A DNA stretch of 64,000 bases, from NCBI RefSeq assembly GCF_013283875.1, contig NZ_CP054139.1, forward strand, positions 5,146,001 to 5,210,000, given 5' to 3'. Numbering within the stretch: the first letter of the stretch is position 1; every line of letters begins with the position of its first letter. The notes below the pieces were generated by a model. That model was not told the DNA's origin. It did not search any database and was given only the letters and a program-made list of their open reading frames with translations. A program made the translations under genes and the position numbers. The DNA comes from Mucilaginibacter mali (lineage in GTDB: Bacteria; Bacteroidota; Bacteroidia; Sphingobacteriales; Sphingobacteriaceae). This document shows, in pieces, positions 25,733-34,832 of this stretch.

Positions 25733-25822
25733 GTCATGCCGAACTTGTTTCGGCATCTCATGTGCAAAGTCTTCGCTGGTGCTTACCTGTATGATGGGAT
25801 GCCGAAACAAGTTCGGCATGAC
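25733..25822. repeat. 25-bp perfect inverted repeat between the GH31 and lyase genes
   Basis: Arms 25733-25757 and 25798-25822 are exact reverse complements around a 40-base loop. Each arm is itself a small palindrome (ATGCCGAA ... TTCGGCAT). The sequence GTCATGCCGAACTTGTTTCG is a pattern common in Bacteroidota intergenic repeats. Further upstream of the lyase, 25620-25720 contains short GCGCTTGT/ACGAGCGC-type inversions. Confidence 0.85.
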
Positions 25823-25829
25823 ATTCCTC

Positions 25830-27959
25830 TTACTCCGTCATCATCTTAAACGTCACCTTACCCACATTATCGGGCTTGCCTTTTTTCGCCGCCGATATAC
25901 TGCCACCGGCCTTCGTCACTTTTATTTCGCGGAACGAATACCCCCCTTTTTCATAATCAAAGGTCTCACCGTCATCGTCATAAAGCAAATAGCTGCCCGG
26001 CTTTTCGCCATAGTAGCGCACTTCTATATCCACCTTTTGGCCATTCTTTGGCGCATGCAGCATGGCGGGCATCATCGGGATCACGCCGCCATCCTTCACA
26101 TAAACAGGGATCTTATCCAAACCCGGTGTAACGGTAATTACCTCGCCGTTGCCTGCGTATTTGCCGGTGTAAAAATCGTACCATTTGCCTTTGGGCAGTA
26201 TTACTTTGCGGCTTGTTTGCCCGGTGAACATGGGCGCTACCAGCAGGTATTCGCCGGCCATGTATTGGTCTTTTACCTCTTTGGTAGTGGCTTCCTCGTA
26301 AGGGTTTTCTTCCAGGTTGGTTTTCTTATTTTCCTTTTTGGCTTCGGTAATGGTGAAGCCCGGCTCTAAATTCATGGCCCGGAATGGCGGGATGCCCTGG
26401 AAATGGTATTTGGCAAACTCGCTGTACCAGTAAGGCATCATCTGCATCCGCAGGTTGGCCAGCGCCTTCACCTGTTCGGCAACTTCGGGGAATGTCCAGG
26501 GTTTGGTACCGCTCGACCAGGCATTGATCATGGCCATCGGCGAAAAAATATTCGACTGGAACCTGCGCAGCCATTCCTCGGCTGTTTTAGATGCACGTAC
26601 TTCCGGCGTCCACAAGGTCCCGGCAAAACCGCTGTTGATGAGGGCGGTGATGAAATCCTCGTGGTTATAATAATCGTTATAAATGACATACGGGAATGAT
26701 GAACCGCCGCCATTGGATGCACGCACCAAACCGAAAGTACGCTGATTGCGCTGGTGGTACATTTCGTAAGTATAACGCTGCATCATCAGCCCATAAGTTT
26801 GGCGCATTTGTTCGGCACTATGTCCTGATGGGAATGTGGCTACATCCGGCCACAGGTAGGTGTCGCCGCCGTCTACCTCGTCCATTTTGTAACCGCTGAT
26901 GCCGATATCGACCTTGTTTTTAAATAACTCGCCGAAAAATATTTTGCGGGCGGCTGGCATGGTCAAGTCTGGTACCGCTCCGTTCCAAACGGTATGCGTG
27001 CCGGTATAGGGCAGCATACTTTTATAAATAGGCGCTTCAGGCGAGATGTAGGGGTTGGTCCACAAATTTAGGCGGATGCCTTTTTGCAGCATATCCTGCA
27101 CCAGTTTTTTCGGCTCGGGGAAGCGGGTTTTATCCCACTCGAAAGTGCATGGATACGATTTGCTTTGCCAGCCGGGTTCCAGCCCGATGAAATCGAGCGG
27201 ATAGCCGCGGTCTTCAAAAGCTTTGGCTTCGTCGGCTACGCCTTGCGCGTCGGTTAAGCGTTGTACACGCTGGGTAAAACCCAAACCCCAGCGTGGTGGC
27301 AGGCAGCCACCGCCATTCAGTAAGTTATAACGGCGCACGGCGTCCATAGCTGTCGGGCCGGCAAACACATAGATCTCTACCCCGGCAGCAGGCACCAGCA
27401 TTTCCACCGCGTCTGAATAAGGGTGCGACGACCAGTTTTTGTCCGTGTTCCTGTCCTGCACTACCGCGGGCGTTTTACTGTCGCGACGTACTGCCGTACC
27501 TGCATACACATTAATATACCGAGCCGAGTTAATAAACACCCCATAACCTTTGCTCGATACATAAAATGGTGTAGGCGCGTGCGTGCGGCCGTTATCCTTA
27601 CCGGCATAATTATCTACATGCAGGGTAAGGATCTTACCACGCTGATAAACGGTTTGAAAATTCAGCCCGAAGCCAAACAGTTGCTCGGCTTTATCTAAAG
27701 GGAAACACAGGTAGGTTTTACCATCCGATACACGCGCGGCAATATCGCTTTGGGCTAAAGGAAATGCTGCTTTGCCCATTTGCTGCAAACCTGCTGTATA
27801 AGGAATAGCACCCGCGGCATTAAGCAAATTAAATGCTTCGGGCTTGCCGATAATGCCTTTCCAAACACCCGGTTGTACCTGTGCCCAGGTGATGGATTGG
27901 GCTTTAACAGTTACGTTGCAAACTATAAAAAGCAGCGGTAAAATATATCGGGATCTCAT
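25830..27959 (-). CDS. GH31 glycoside hydrolase, secreted
   Basis: A 709-residue exported alpha-glycosidase. The signal peptide ends near residue 21. LFGFGLNFQ (94-102) is the N-terminal beta-domain motif; SGYKMDEVDGG (355-365) places the nucleophile at D360. The acid/base should lie in the YNDYYNHEDF segment (D429 or D435). Residues 600-709 form the C-terminal beta domains. GH31 includes alpha-glucosidases, alpha-xylosidases and others; the specificity is not clear. It starts 11 bp after the GH29-like gene stop, in the PUL operon. Confidence 0.88.
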   Translation of the reverse strand: MRSRYILPLLFIVCNVTVKAQSITWAQVQPGVWKGIIGKPEAFNLLNAAGAIPYTAGLQQMGKAAFPLAQSDIAARVSDGKTYLCFPLDKAEQLFGFGLNFQTVYQRGKILTLHVDNYAGKDNGRTHAPTPFYVSSKGYGVFINSARYINVYAGTAVRRDSKTPAVVQDRNTDKNWSSHPYSDAVEMLVPAAGVEIYVFAGPTAMDAVRRYNLLNGGGCLPPRWGLGFTQRVQRLTDAQGVADEAKAFEDRGYPLDFIGLEPGWQSKSYPCTFEWDKTRFPEPKKLVQDMLQKGIRLNLWTNPYISPEAPIYKSMLPYTGTHTVWNGAVPDLTMPAARKIFFGELFKNKVDIGISGYKMDEVDGGDTYLWPDVATFPSGHSAEQMRQTYGLMMQRYTYEMYHQRNQRTFGLVRASNGGGSSFPYVIYNDYYNHEDFITALINSGFAGTLWTPEVRASKTAEEWLRRFQSNIFSPMAMINAWSSGTKPWTFPEVAEQVKALANLRMQMMPYWYSEFAKYHFQGIPPFRAMNLEPGFTITEAKKENKKTNLEENPYEEATTKEVKDQYMAGEYLLVAPMFTGQTSRKVILPKGKWYDFYTGKYAGNGEVITVTPGLDKIPVYVKDGGVIPMMPAMLHAPKNGQKVDIEVRYYGEKPGSYLLYDDDGETFDYEKGGYSFREIKVTKAGGSISAAKKGKPDNVGKVTFKMMTE

Positions 27960-27970
27960 TTTAATGGTAT

Positions 27971-28954
27971 TTATTTCTTTAAAGCTTTACCCACTTCGGT
28001 TAATTGATTGATAAATGGCTGATAGATATGCCCGTTGCTTTGGATAGGCGCATCCCAGGTCATGGCCCCTTTTACATCCCATAATTTTTGGCTGTAGCCA
28101 ATAACCTGCGCTGTTGTGAAGCGAGGGTTGCCCATGCCCCACTTTTCGCCTAAAAAGCTAAGCACATGTATTTGTGCGCCATCAATTTTACCATCGTAAG
28201 GTTTGTTGATGCTTAGTTGGTCATCTTTGTTTATCTCGCCGGCTATATAATCCTCGTATGGTGTACCGCTGGTAATACGGTACATTACGCCCATGTTAAA
28301 ACCGATGGCGCTGTTGGGGTTCCCGGTGCGGGCGGCTGCGGCAAAGCTTTTAAAATTAGGGGCCGATTCGCTCCTGTACATTACATTAGGCCAGTAACAA
28401 CCGTCAAACCACCAGCCATCTACCTTTGTGCCCCAGCGCAACGACCATTCGCGAATGATCTGCTCCCAATTGTGTTGGAACTCTTTATTGGGGTGCGCGC
28501 CATTTTGCCATTGCAGGGCTTTCTTCGCAACCGAATCGCCATTTGGCGCACCCGATGGCAGGTATACTATAAACTTCAATCCACGTTTATGCAAAGCATC
28601 CGACAGATCGGCGATAAGATCCCGGTGCGAGCATTTGCCGGGTTTAATGCCAACTATCCGGTCGTACGTTTTATTAGGCGATACATAGTATCCCGAGTTT
28701 TGCCCGATCGTAAATATCATGTAATTGGCTCCTGTAGACTTTACCTGGTCTGCCAATCCTTCTACATCAAAATTATCAACCAGTTCGTTCCATTTTTTTA
28801 CATCGATGCTCAGGTTCTCGGTCTGCTTCAGCCAATCGGGCAGGTAATGTGTCATTACACCAAATCTGGCATCCTGCATCCATGCGGCACGGTCTTGTGC
28901 CCGGACCGAAACCCATGTGGCAAGTATTAAGACGATCATTAAAACCCTTTTCAT
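27971..28954 (-). CDS. GH29-like secreted TIM-barrel protein (putative fucosidase)
   Basis: A 327-residue exported protein, shorter than typical GH29 and lacking a C-terminal beta-sandwich. WMQDARFGVMTHYLPDW (25-41) and VDGWWFDGCYW (178-188) mirror the GH29 start and nucleophile block; D184 is the candidate nucleophile. The HH-D-G block of GH29 is replaced by FTIGQNSGYYVSP. It may be a divergent fucosidase or an unassigned GH family. It sits 8 bp after the GH95 gene. Substrate and activity are uncertain. Confidence 0.65.
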   Translation of the reverse strand: MKRVLMIVLILATWVSVRAQDRAAWMQDARFGVMTHYLPDWLKQTENLSIDVKKWNELVDNFDVEGLADQVKSTGANYMIFTIGQNSGYYVSPNKTYDRIVGIKPGKCSHRDLIADLSDALHKRGLKFIVYLPSGAPNGDSVAKKALQWQNGAHPNKEFQHNWEQIIREWSLRWGTKVDGWWFDGCYWPNVMYRSESAPNFKSFAAAARTGNPNSAIGFNMGVMYRITSGTPYEDYIAGEINKDDQLSINKPYDGKIDGAQIHVLSFLGEKWGMGNPRFTTAQVIGYSQKLWDVKGAMTWDAPIQSNGHIYQPFINQLTEVGKALKK

Positions 28955-28962
28955 ATGCTTTA

Positions 28963-31530
28963 TTATTGCGGGATGATGGTATACGTTTTCCCTTTTTCGG
29001 TCTTGAAGTCTATCACATAACCCTTATTAAAACTGATATCGGCCAATGGGTTCTTATTGTTCTTTTCGTAAACAGGCACAACAGGCATTTGCACCAGCGG
29101 GTTGGTATTTGTGCCCGATGCTTTGGTTGATGCCACACCTACTATCTTCACCGGCCCTGGCGTGCGCAGGCGGCAGTTACCGCCATCGTTTGATTTGATG
29201 GTAGCCGATGTTAGTTTGCCTTTTTTCCAGCTGATACCCACCTCGAAATTGCCGCGGGCCTTAATGCCTTTTATCGTGCCATCGGCCCAGGCATCGGGCA
29301 GGGCGGGCAGCAGTTCCATTTCGCCGTTTTGGCTTTGCAGCAGCATTTCGGTCATGCCGGCGGTGCCGCCAAAGTTGCCGTCTATCTGGAATGGCGGGTG
29401 GGCATCAAACAGGTTAGGAAATGTACCGCCGCCGCCCATGGTTTCCTTTTGCTTTAACGGGTCCATATAGTTAAAGGCGGCGCCCAGTATTTTATAAGCA
29501 TGGTTGCCATCGTGCAGGCGGGCCCACCAGTTCATCTTCCAGGCCATAGACCAGCCCGTGCTTACATCGCCACGAAAGATCATCGACTGCTTTACCGCCG
29601 CTGCCAGTTCCGGCGTATTAAATACCGAGATCTGCCTGCCGGGGAATAAACTGAAGATGTGCGAAATATGGCGGTGTGTATCTTTAGGGTCGTCAAAATC
29701 GCCAAACCACTCCTGCAATTGCCCCTCCTGGCCAATATGGAAAGGATAGAGTTTGGTATAAGCCGCCTTAACCCGTTTCACAAAGTCGACATCGGTATTT
29801 AAAGCCTGGGCCGAGTTAATGCAATTGCTGAACAACTCGCGGATGATGGACATATCCATGGTGGTGGCCATACTTACCTCATATTGCTTGCCGTCCTTTT
29901 TCATCGTATTCTCGGGCGATGTGGATGGGTTGGTTACCAATAGGCCGGTCTTGGGATCGGTCACCAGCCAGTTGAGCATAAACAGGGCCGCGCCTTTCAT
30001 TAGCGGGTAGCCGGTTTTGCGCAGAAATTCCTTATCGCCGGTGAACAGGTAATGATCATACAAATGCAAACTCATCCAGGCGCCGCCCATTGGCCAGGCG
30101 CTCCAGCGTTGGGCTGCTTTGGGGTCGATATCGTAATTGCCTACGGTTGATGTTTTTGCCCAGATATCGGAGTTATGATGCTCTACCCAACCTTCGGTAA
30201 TGCCATAATTGGTTTTGGCGGTGATGGCACCGTTAACCGATAGTTCCTTTAAAAAATCAAAGAGCGGCTGGTGGCATTCGGGCAAGTTGGTATTCTCGGC
30301 CAGCCAGTAGTTCATTTCGGTATTGATGTTGGTGGTATAGTTGCTGCCCCATGGCGGTTGCACAGCATCGCACCAGATACCCTGTAAATTGGCCGGTGGC
30401 GAACCCGGGCGCGAACTGCTGATGAGCAGGTAACGGCCAAACTGGTAGTAAAGCGTTTGCAGTTGCTTATCCGGATTGGCCGGTTTAAAGTTCTTCAGGC
30501 GTTCGTCGGTTGGTTGTTTGGCCATGGCGGCATCCGTCCCCAGATCAAACGAAACCCGCTTAAACAAATGCTGATAATCGGCCATATGACCAGCCTTTAA
30601 CTGCGCGAATGTTTGGGCTGATGCTTTACTCAGGTTAGCGTTTGCCTCAATAGCGGGATTTTTACCATTCAGTCCCGGCGATTTATCGAAGCCGTTATAA
30701 CTGGTGGCTTCGGTTAGGTACAGGGTTACTTCATCGGCATTGCTTACCTGCAGGCCATTGCCCGCGGCGCTTACTTTACCACCGGTATTTTTAATTTTCA
30801 GGTTGATCTGGAAAGTCATGCCCTCGCCCCTGGGCTTATCGTAAGCCACCTGGTCTTTTTCATCGGCACGGTTGGCTACATAGCTTGGGGCTTTGCCTTT
30901 CAGCACCAGTAAATTATTCCCTTGCGGAGATGTGCTAAAGTGCAGCTTGCTGATGAGGTTGGCATCGAAACTTATCGCCCCCTTTTTATCAGCCGTAATG
31001 CGCACCATCATGGTTTTTGCGGGATAGCTTATAAACGTTTCGCGCGTATAAGTAACCCCGTTAACCGTATATTTTACAATGGAGGTGGCTTTACTGATAT
31101 CCAGATCGCGATAGTAGCCGGTGGCGGTACTGTCTTTCAAATTGAAATTCAGCAGCAGATCACCCAAAGGCAGGTAACGCGCGGAGTATGGGCCTTGCAG
31201 GTATTTTTTCCAAAGCAGGGCGGCTTTTTCATATTCGCCATCAAAAACGGCTTTGCGTACTTCGGGCAGATGCTCCGGCCCAAGCGGGTTGTTCCCCGGC
31301 ACCGGCCCGCCCGACCATAACGTATGGTCGTTCAATTGGTAACGCTCTAAATTTACCCGCCCAAAAACCATAGCGCCGGTAGTGGCATTACCCAATGGCA
31401 AAGCTTCTTCCCAGGCATTGGCCGGGTGGTTGTACCATAGTTTTAAATTTGTGTTACTGCTTTGTGCCATGGCCGTGTTTAGGCCCAGCGCACTGGTTAG
31501 CAATAAAACCCCTTTATGCAGATGTTTCAT
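28963..31530 (-). CDS. GH95 alpha-L-fucosidase or alpha-L-galactosidase, secreted
   Basis: An 855-residue exported enzyme. The N-terminal beta domain starts WYNHPANAWEEALPLGNA; the (alpha/alpha)6 barrel has TTNINTEMNYW with N401 and N403, TSPEN with E540 and FQIDGNFGG with D717. These match the catalytic Asn/Asn/Glu/Asp set described for the bifidobacterial GH95 fucosidase AfcA. Family members remove alpha-1,2-fucose or, in some Bacteroides enzymes, alpha-L-galactose. T399 lies two residues before N401. It is flanked in the same operon by GH2 and the GH29-like gene. Confidence 0.9.
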   Translation of the reverse strand: MKHLHKGVLLLTSALGLNTAMAQSSNTNLKLWYNHPANAWEEALPLGNATTGAMVFGRVNLERYQLNDHTLWSGGPVPGNNPLGPEHLPEVRKAVFDGEYEKAALLWKKYLQGPYSARYLPLGDLLLNFNLKDSTATGYYRDLDISKATSIVKYTVNGVTYTRETFISYPAKTMMVRITADKKGAISFDANLISKLHFSTSPQGNNLLVLKGKAPSYVANRADEKDQVAYDKPRGEGMTFQINLKIKNTGGKVSAAGNGLQVSNADEVTLYLTEATSYNGFDKSPGLNGKNPAIEANANLSKASAQTFAQLKAGHMADYQHLFKRVSFDLGTDAAMAKQPTDERLKNFKPANPDKQLQTLYYQFGRYLLISSSRPGSPPANLQGIWCDAVQPPWGSNYTTNINTEMNYWLAENTNLPECHQPLFDFLKELSVNGAITAKTNYGITEGWVEHHNSDIWAKTSTVGNYDIDPKAAQRWSAWPMGGAWMSLHLYDHYLFTGDKEFLRKTGYPLMKGAALFMLNWLVTDPKTGLLVTNPSTSPENTMKKDGKQYEVSMATTMDMSIIRELFSNCINSAQALNTDVDFVKRVKAAYTKLYPFHIGQEGQLQEWFGDFDDPKDTHRHISHIFSLFPGRQISVFNTPELAAAVKQSMIFRGDVSTGWSMAWKMNWWARLHDGNHAYKILGAAFNYMDPLKQKETMGGGGTFPNLFDAHPPFQIDGNFGGTAGMTEMLLQSQNGEMELLPALPDAWADGTIKGIKARGNFEVGISWKKGKLTSATIKSNDGGNCRLRTPGPVKIVGVASTKASGTNTNPLVQMPVVPVYEKNNKNPLADISFNKGYVIDFKTEKGKTYTIIPQ

Positions 31531-31583
31531 TTTTATTCTTTTTGAGATTTCACCGATTAGGAAGTGATTCTACCGATTTTGAT

Positions 31584-34043
31584 CTATAGGTTTAAAAACA
31601 CACTTGGCAAGCCCGGCGATGATACACCCACCACGCTTTTGCCGCCATTTGTTTGCAGACTAATGATAGCCCGGCCATTATAAGCCTGCACCTTGCGCGA
31701 CCCGCTTGATGTGCCCAGATCGTCCAGTAGCTTGCCGTCTCCCGCCAGCGAGAAATTGACCCAGTTTACCGCGTCCAAACATTGCACGCCTTTGCTGTCG
31801 GTCAGTTTTACCTGTACGGTTATTTTGCCGTCAACATCGGCAATTTTTGTAAGCGTTAAGTGCGCGGGTTTATCCCATTTATCAGTTTGATATTCCTGTG
31901 TAATTTCGTCGGTTATTGTAGTTTTCTCCCTATGGGCAACTACCTTTATATTGTTGGCTCCTTTGTTGAAAACCACCTGCCAGCGCAGCCCCGCCGCCGG
32001 GAAATCCTGGCTATTGCGTTTTTTCAGGCCAAGGCTTTTGCCGTTTACAAACAGTTCGGCTTCATCGCAGTTGGAGTAAACTTTTACCATCTTTTGCTCG
32101 CCAGCTTCGCCCCAGCGCACGGGCCACGTATGGCCATAAATATGCGCCATGGGTTTATCGGCCCAGTACGATTGGAACACGTAGTACGATTCCTTCTTCG
32201 TCATATCGCGCTCCACCACACCTTTTTGGTTCATGTAGGGGATGGGGTTATCCGGGCGTATCGGCGTAGAAAAATCTTTAAACACCCAAAATGCCGAGCC
32301 TGTTAGCCAGGGCATGGTCTCCTGCTCCTTCAGGTGCCAGTCGAACAGATTACAGATATAACTTTCGCTCCAGTCGCCATCTTTTGATACGCGGGCTGCA
32401 CCGCCAATTAGCGATGCATCGCCTAAACGCTCATCGGTACCGCCGCCGGTTTTTACTTTGCTGAGGGCATTATCCGGGTTTTCCGAATGGCGCAGGGCAT
32501 GGCTGTCGCCGCCCCACTCGGCATGGAAAAAGTGTTTCACTTTTTTAAATTCCTCGTCGCTGGTTTGCTTGTACTCGGTATAAATGCCGCGGTACCAGCC
32601 CGCCCAGATAGATGGCGAATACACATCGGTAATATCGGCACAAAAATCGCAGCGGCGGATGGTGGTTTTGCGGGACGGGTCAAGCTTATGCGCACGGTCG
32701 TTCTGCTCGCTCATAAAGGCGCGGATCTTCTCTTTATCAAATTCGGGAAAATCGCCGGCCCAATCATTCTCATTACCCAATCCCCAAAGGATGATGGAGG
32801 CGTGGTTATAATGCTGTTCAATCATATTAGTGAGCATTGTCCGGGCCTGGTTTTTATAAACATCGCCGCCTAAACCGCCGCGGCACCAGGGTTCTTCTTC
32901 CCAAACCAAAATGCCCAGGCTATCGCACAGGTTTAATATAACGCGCGATTGCTGGTAGTGCCCCAAACGGATAAAGTTTACACCCATATCCTTCATCAGC
33001 TGCATTTCCTGTTTCATCATGTCTTCGGTCATGGCCTCGGCCACGCCGGCATTATCTTCGTGGCGATGTGTGCCGCGCAGCAGCAGGCGCTTGCCGTTCA
33101 GCATAAAAGGGCCCTTATCAACAAATTCAAAATTGCGGAACCCCACTTTTGCGGTTTGGGTATAGGTTTGTCCGTTAGCTACAGCGGTAACCGTAACAGT
33201 GTAAAGCAGCGGGTTAGCAGGCGACCATAGTTGTGGCCTCTTCACCTGGAAATTGCCAACCGGCACATCGCCATTCAGCTGGTTTAAATTATAGGTTGAT
33301 GTTGATACCATTTTACCCTGCGGGTCGGTCACTTCAATTTTTCCTGTGGCCGACGTGGCATTAGCAGGATTATAAAACCTTGCTTTAATATTCAGTTTGC
33401 CTAATGCGCCCGCCTTATCCACATCCGCGGAAGCGAAAACTTTATCTAACGACAGGGCCGGAACATACACTAAATTCAGGTAGCGATAGATACCACCGTA
33501 AACATTAAAGTCAGACAGTTGTGATGGGATAGTTTCCAGATCGCGCGAGTTATCGCAGCGGATCTCAACCGGCACTTTCCCCTTGAACTGCTTTTTAAAT
33601 ACATCCGTCTTTTTAAAATCGGCTACGGCTTTGGTAATATCAGCCGTCCATTCATCATAACCACCTAAATGCGATGCCACTTTGGTGGTGTACACATATA
33701 CATCTGTCTTTTGTCCCGCGCCCTCAAAGTGCAGCAGGGTGCGGCCGTTGGCGTAAGGGTTGCTGACATCCAGTTGGGTGCGGTACCATCCCGGGCCCTG
33801 GTAATAGTTTACATCGGGGTCAACAGCATCGCGGGCGTTGAAGCAGTGGGGCAGGTTTACCTTATCCCAAAGGGGCAGGCTTTCGGGGTTGCCGGGTGTT
33901 ACCGGGCGCACGGCTTCCCAAACGCCGCCAAGATCTTGCCTAACGAATTCCCAGTTGCTGTTAAGGCGTGTTTGCTGTTGCGCGTAAAGCGTGCCGCTAT
34001 AAGTAGCTGCTAATAAAAGGAGGATGGAGCTTAGTTTTTTCAC
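31584..34043 (-). CDS. GH2 beta-glycosidase (beta-galactosidase or beta-glucuronidase), secreted
   Basis: An 819-residue exported enzyme with signal peptide to about residue 21. A sugar-binding jelly roll (NLPHCFNARD..., to ~190) and an immunoglobulin-like domain precede the TIM barrel. GLGNEND gives the acid/base E425 and HFFHAEWGG the nucleophile E509. The C-terminal ~220 residues form extra beta domains. The family covers galactosidase, glucuronidase and mannosidase. It follows the 38-bp palindrome and is the first enzyme gene of the PUL. Confidence 0.9.
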   Translation of the reverse strand: MKKLSSILLLLAATYSGTLYAQQQTRLNSNWEFVRQDLGGVWEAVRPVTPGNPESLPLWDKVNLPHCFNARDAVDPDVNYYQGPGWYRTQLDVSNPYANGRTLLHFEGAGQKTDVYVYTTKVASHLGGYDEWTADITKAVADFKKTDVFKKQFKGKVPVEIRCDNSRDLETIPSQLSDFNVYGGIYRYLNLVYVPALSLDKVFASADVDKAGALGKLNIKARFYNPANATSATGKIEVTDPQGKMVSTSTYNLNQLNGDVPVGNFQVKRPQLWSPANPLLYTVTVTAVANGQTYTQTAKVGFRNFEFVDKGPFMLNGKRLLLRGTHRHEDNAGVAEAMTEDMMKQEMQLMKDMGVNFIRLGHYQQSRVILNLCDSLGILVWEEEPWCRGGLGGDVYKNQARTMLTNMIEQHYNHASIILWGLGNENDWAGDFPEFDKEKIRAFMSEQNDRAHKLDPSRKTTIRRCDFCADITDVYSPSIWAGWYRGIYTEYKQTSDEEFKKVKHFFHAEWGGDSHALRHSENPDNALSKVKTGGGTDERLGDASLIGGAARVSKDGDWSESYICNLFDWHLKEQETMPWLTGSAFWVFKDFSTPIRPDNPIPYMNQKGVVERDMTKKESYYVFQSYWADKPMAHIYGHTWPVRWGEAGEQKMVKVYSNCDEAELFVNGKSLGLKKRNSQDFPAAGLRWQVVFNKGANNIKVVAHREKTTITDEITQEYQTDKWDKPAHLTLTKIADVDGKITVQVKLTDSKGVQCLDAVNWVNFSLAGDGKLLDDLGTSSGSRKVQAYNGRAIISLQTNGGKSVVGVSSPGLPSVFLNL

Positions 34044-34066
34044 AGGATAAAGATAAAACGCAAAAA

Positions 34067-34104
34067 CGGGCCGGTTGTCATTTACGTAAATGACAACCGG
34101 CCCG
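34067..34104 (-). terminator. Perfect 38-bp palindrome, attenuator- or terminator-like, inside the PUL
   Basis: Two 19-base halves are exact reverse complements (CGGGCCGGTTGTCATTTAC and its mirror). On the minus strand it is followed by TTTTTGCGTTTT. It lies 17 bp after the fasciclin gene stop and 23 bp before the GH2 start, so it could reduce read-through from susC/D into the enzyme genes, or protect the 3' end of the upstream mRNA. Confidence 0.8.
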
Positions 34105-34121
34105 GTAGAATAATTATAGGG

Positions 34122-34829
34122 CTATTGTACGATAGCAGGCGAAACCGCGGTGCTTACTACCTGGATAACGCCATTGGTGGCCAGTATATCGCTGGTTATT
34201 ACAGTGTTTGTGCCGTTTATAATCAGCGGATAATCGCTTGTGTTTGAGGGTGATGAATTAAGCACCTTCATCCGCATTACCGATGTGGCATTTGGATATG
34301 TTGCCAGGTTCTTGATCTGGAACGCCGGCGGAACAGCTGTATAAGTGCCTGCAGGGGCCAGGGTTTTCATATCAACATCAGCTATTGGCAGGTTGTAGTG
34401 CGAATACTGTCCGTCAATGATCAGGTAGGACAGGTAATTCTTCAGATCCGTCTTTGGATAGTCCTGCCATTTTTTACCGACGGCATTGGTTGCAGTGGTA
34501 AAGGCTGCCCATACCGCCTTGCAAGATGCCGCGTTAGGGAAAATAAATGTTCTGCCGGGTTTGATATATTCATTGGTATCGATACCCGAATAGATGATCA
34601 CCCTTTGAAAGAGCGCGAACGGCGTATCAGCTTTTACCGGGCTTTGCAGGCCGCGAGATTTAATATAAGCCCAAGCAGTCATATTGATATGCGCATCAAC
34701 GGTATCGTCTGTACGGCGGTGAAAATCAGTTTGTTTTTTTAAGCCGAACAAGGTACAGCTTGATAAAGTAGCGACAGCTAATACAGCTAAAAGCGCGTAT
34801 TGCCATTTTAATATGTTGTTCCTTTTCAT
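34122..34829 (-). CDS. Fasciclin-domain lipoprotein of the PUL
   Basis: A 235-residue lipoprotein with lipobox TLSSC (C25). The body has fasciclin-like features: TPFALFQRV near residue 70, TFIFPNAASCKAVW and a C-terminal SDILATNGVIQVVST block like the conserved H2 box. In PULs a lipoprotein in this position often binds glycan at the cell surface beside SusD; that role is inference. It starts 3 bp after the susD stop. Confidence 0.78.
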   Translation of the reverse strand: MKRNNILKWQYALLAVLAVATLSSCTLFGLKKQTDFHRRTDDTVDAHINMTAWAYIKSRGLQSPVKADTPFALFQRVIIYSGIDTNEYIKPGRTFIFPNAASCKAVWAAFTTATNAVGKKWQDYPKTDLKNYLSYLIIDGQYSHYNLPIADVDMKTLAPAGTYTAVPPAFQIKNLATYPNATSVMRMKVLNSSPSNTSDYPLIINGTNTVITSDILATNGVIQVVSTAVSPAIVQ

Positions 34830-34832
34830 ATA

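Noticed and set aside
24424..34043. Type IX secretion C-terminal sorting domains on the PUL enzymes
   Set aside because: C-termini end in ordinary beta-domain residues without the usual CTD signature; signal peptides alone are seen.
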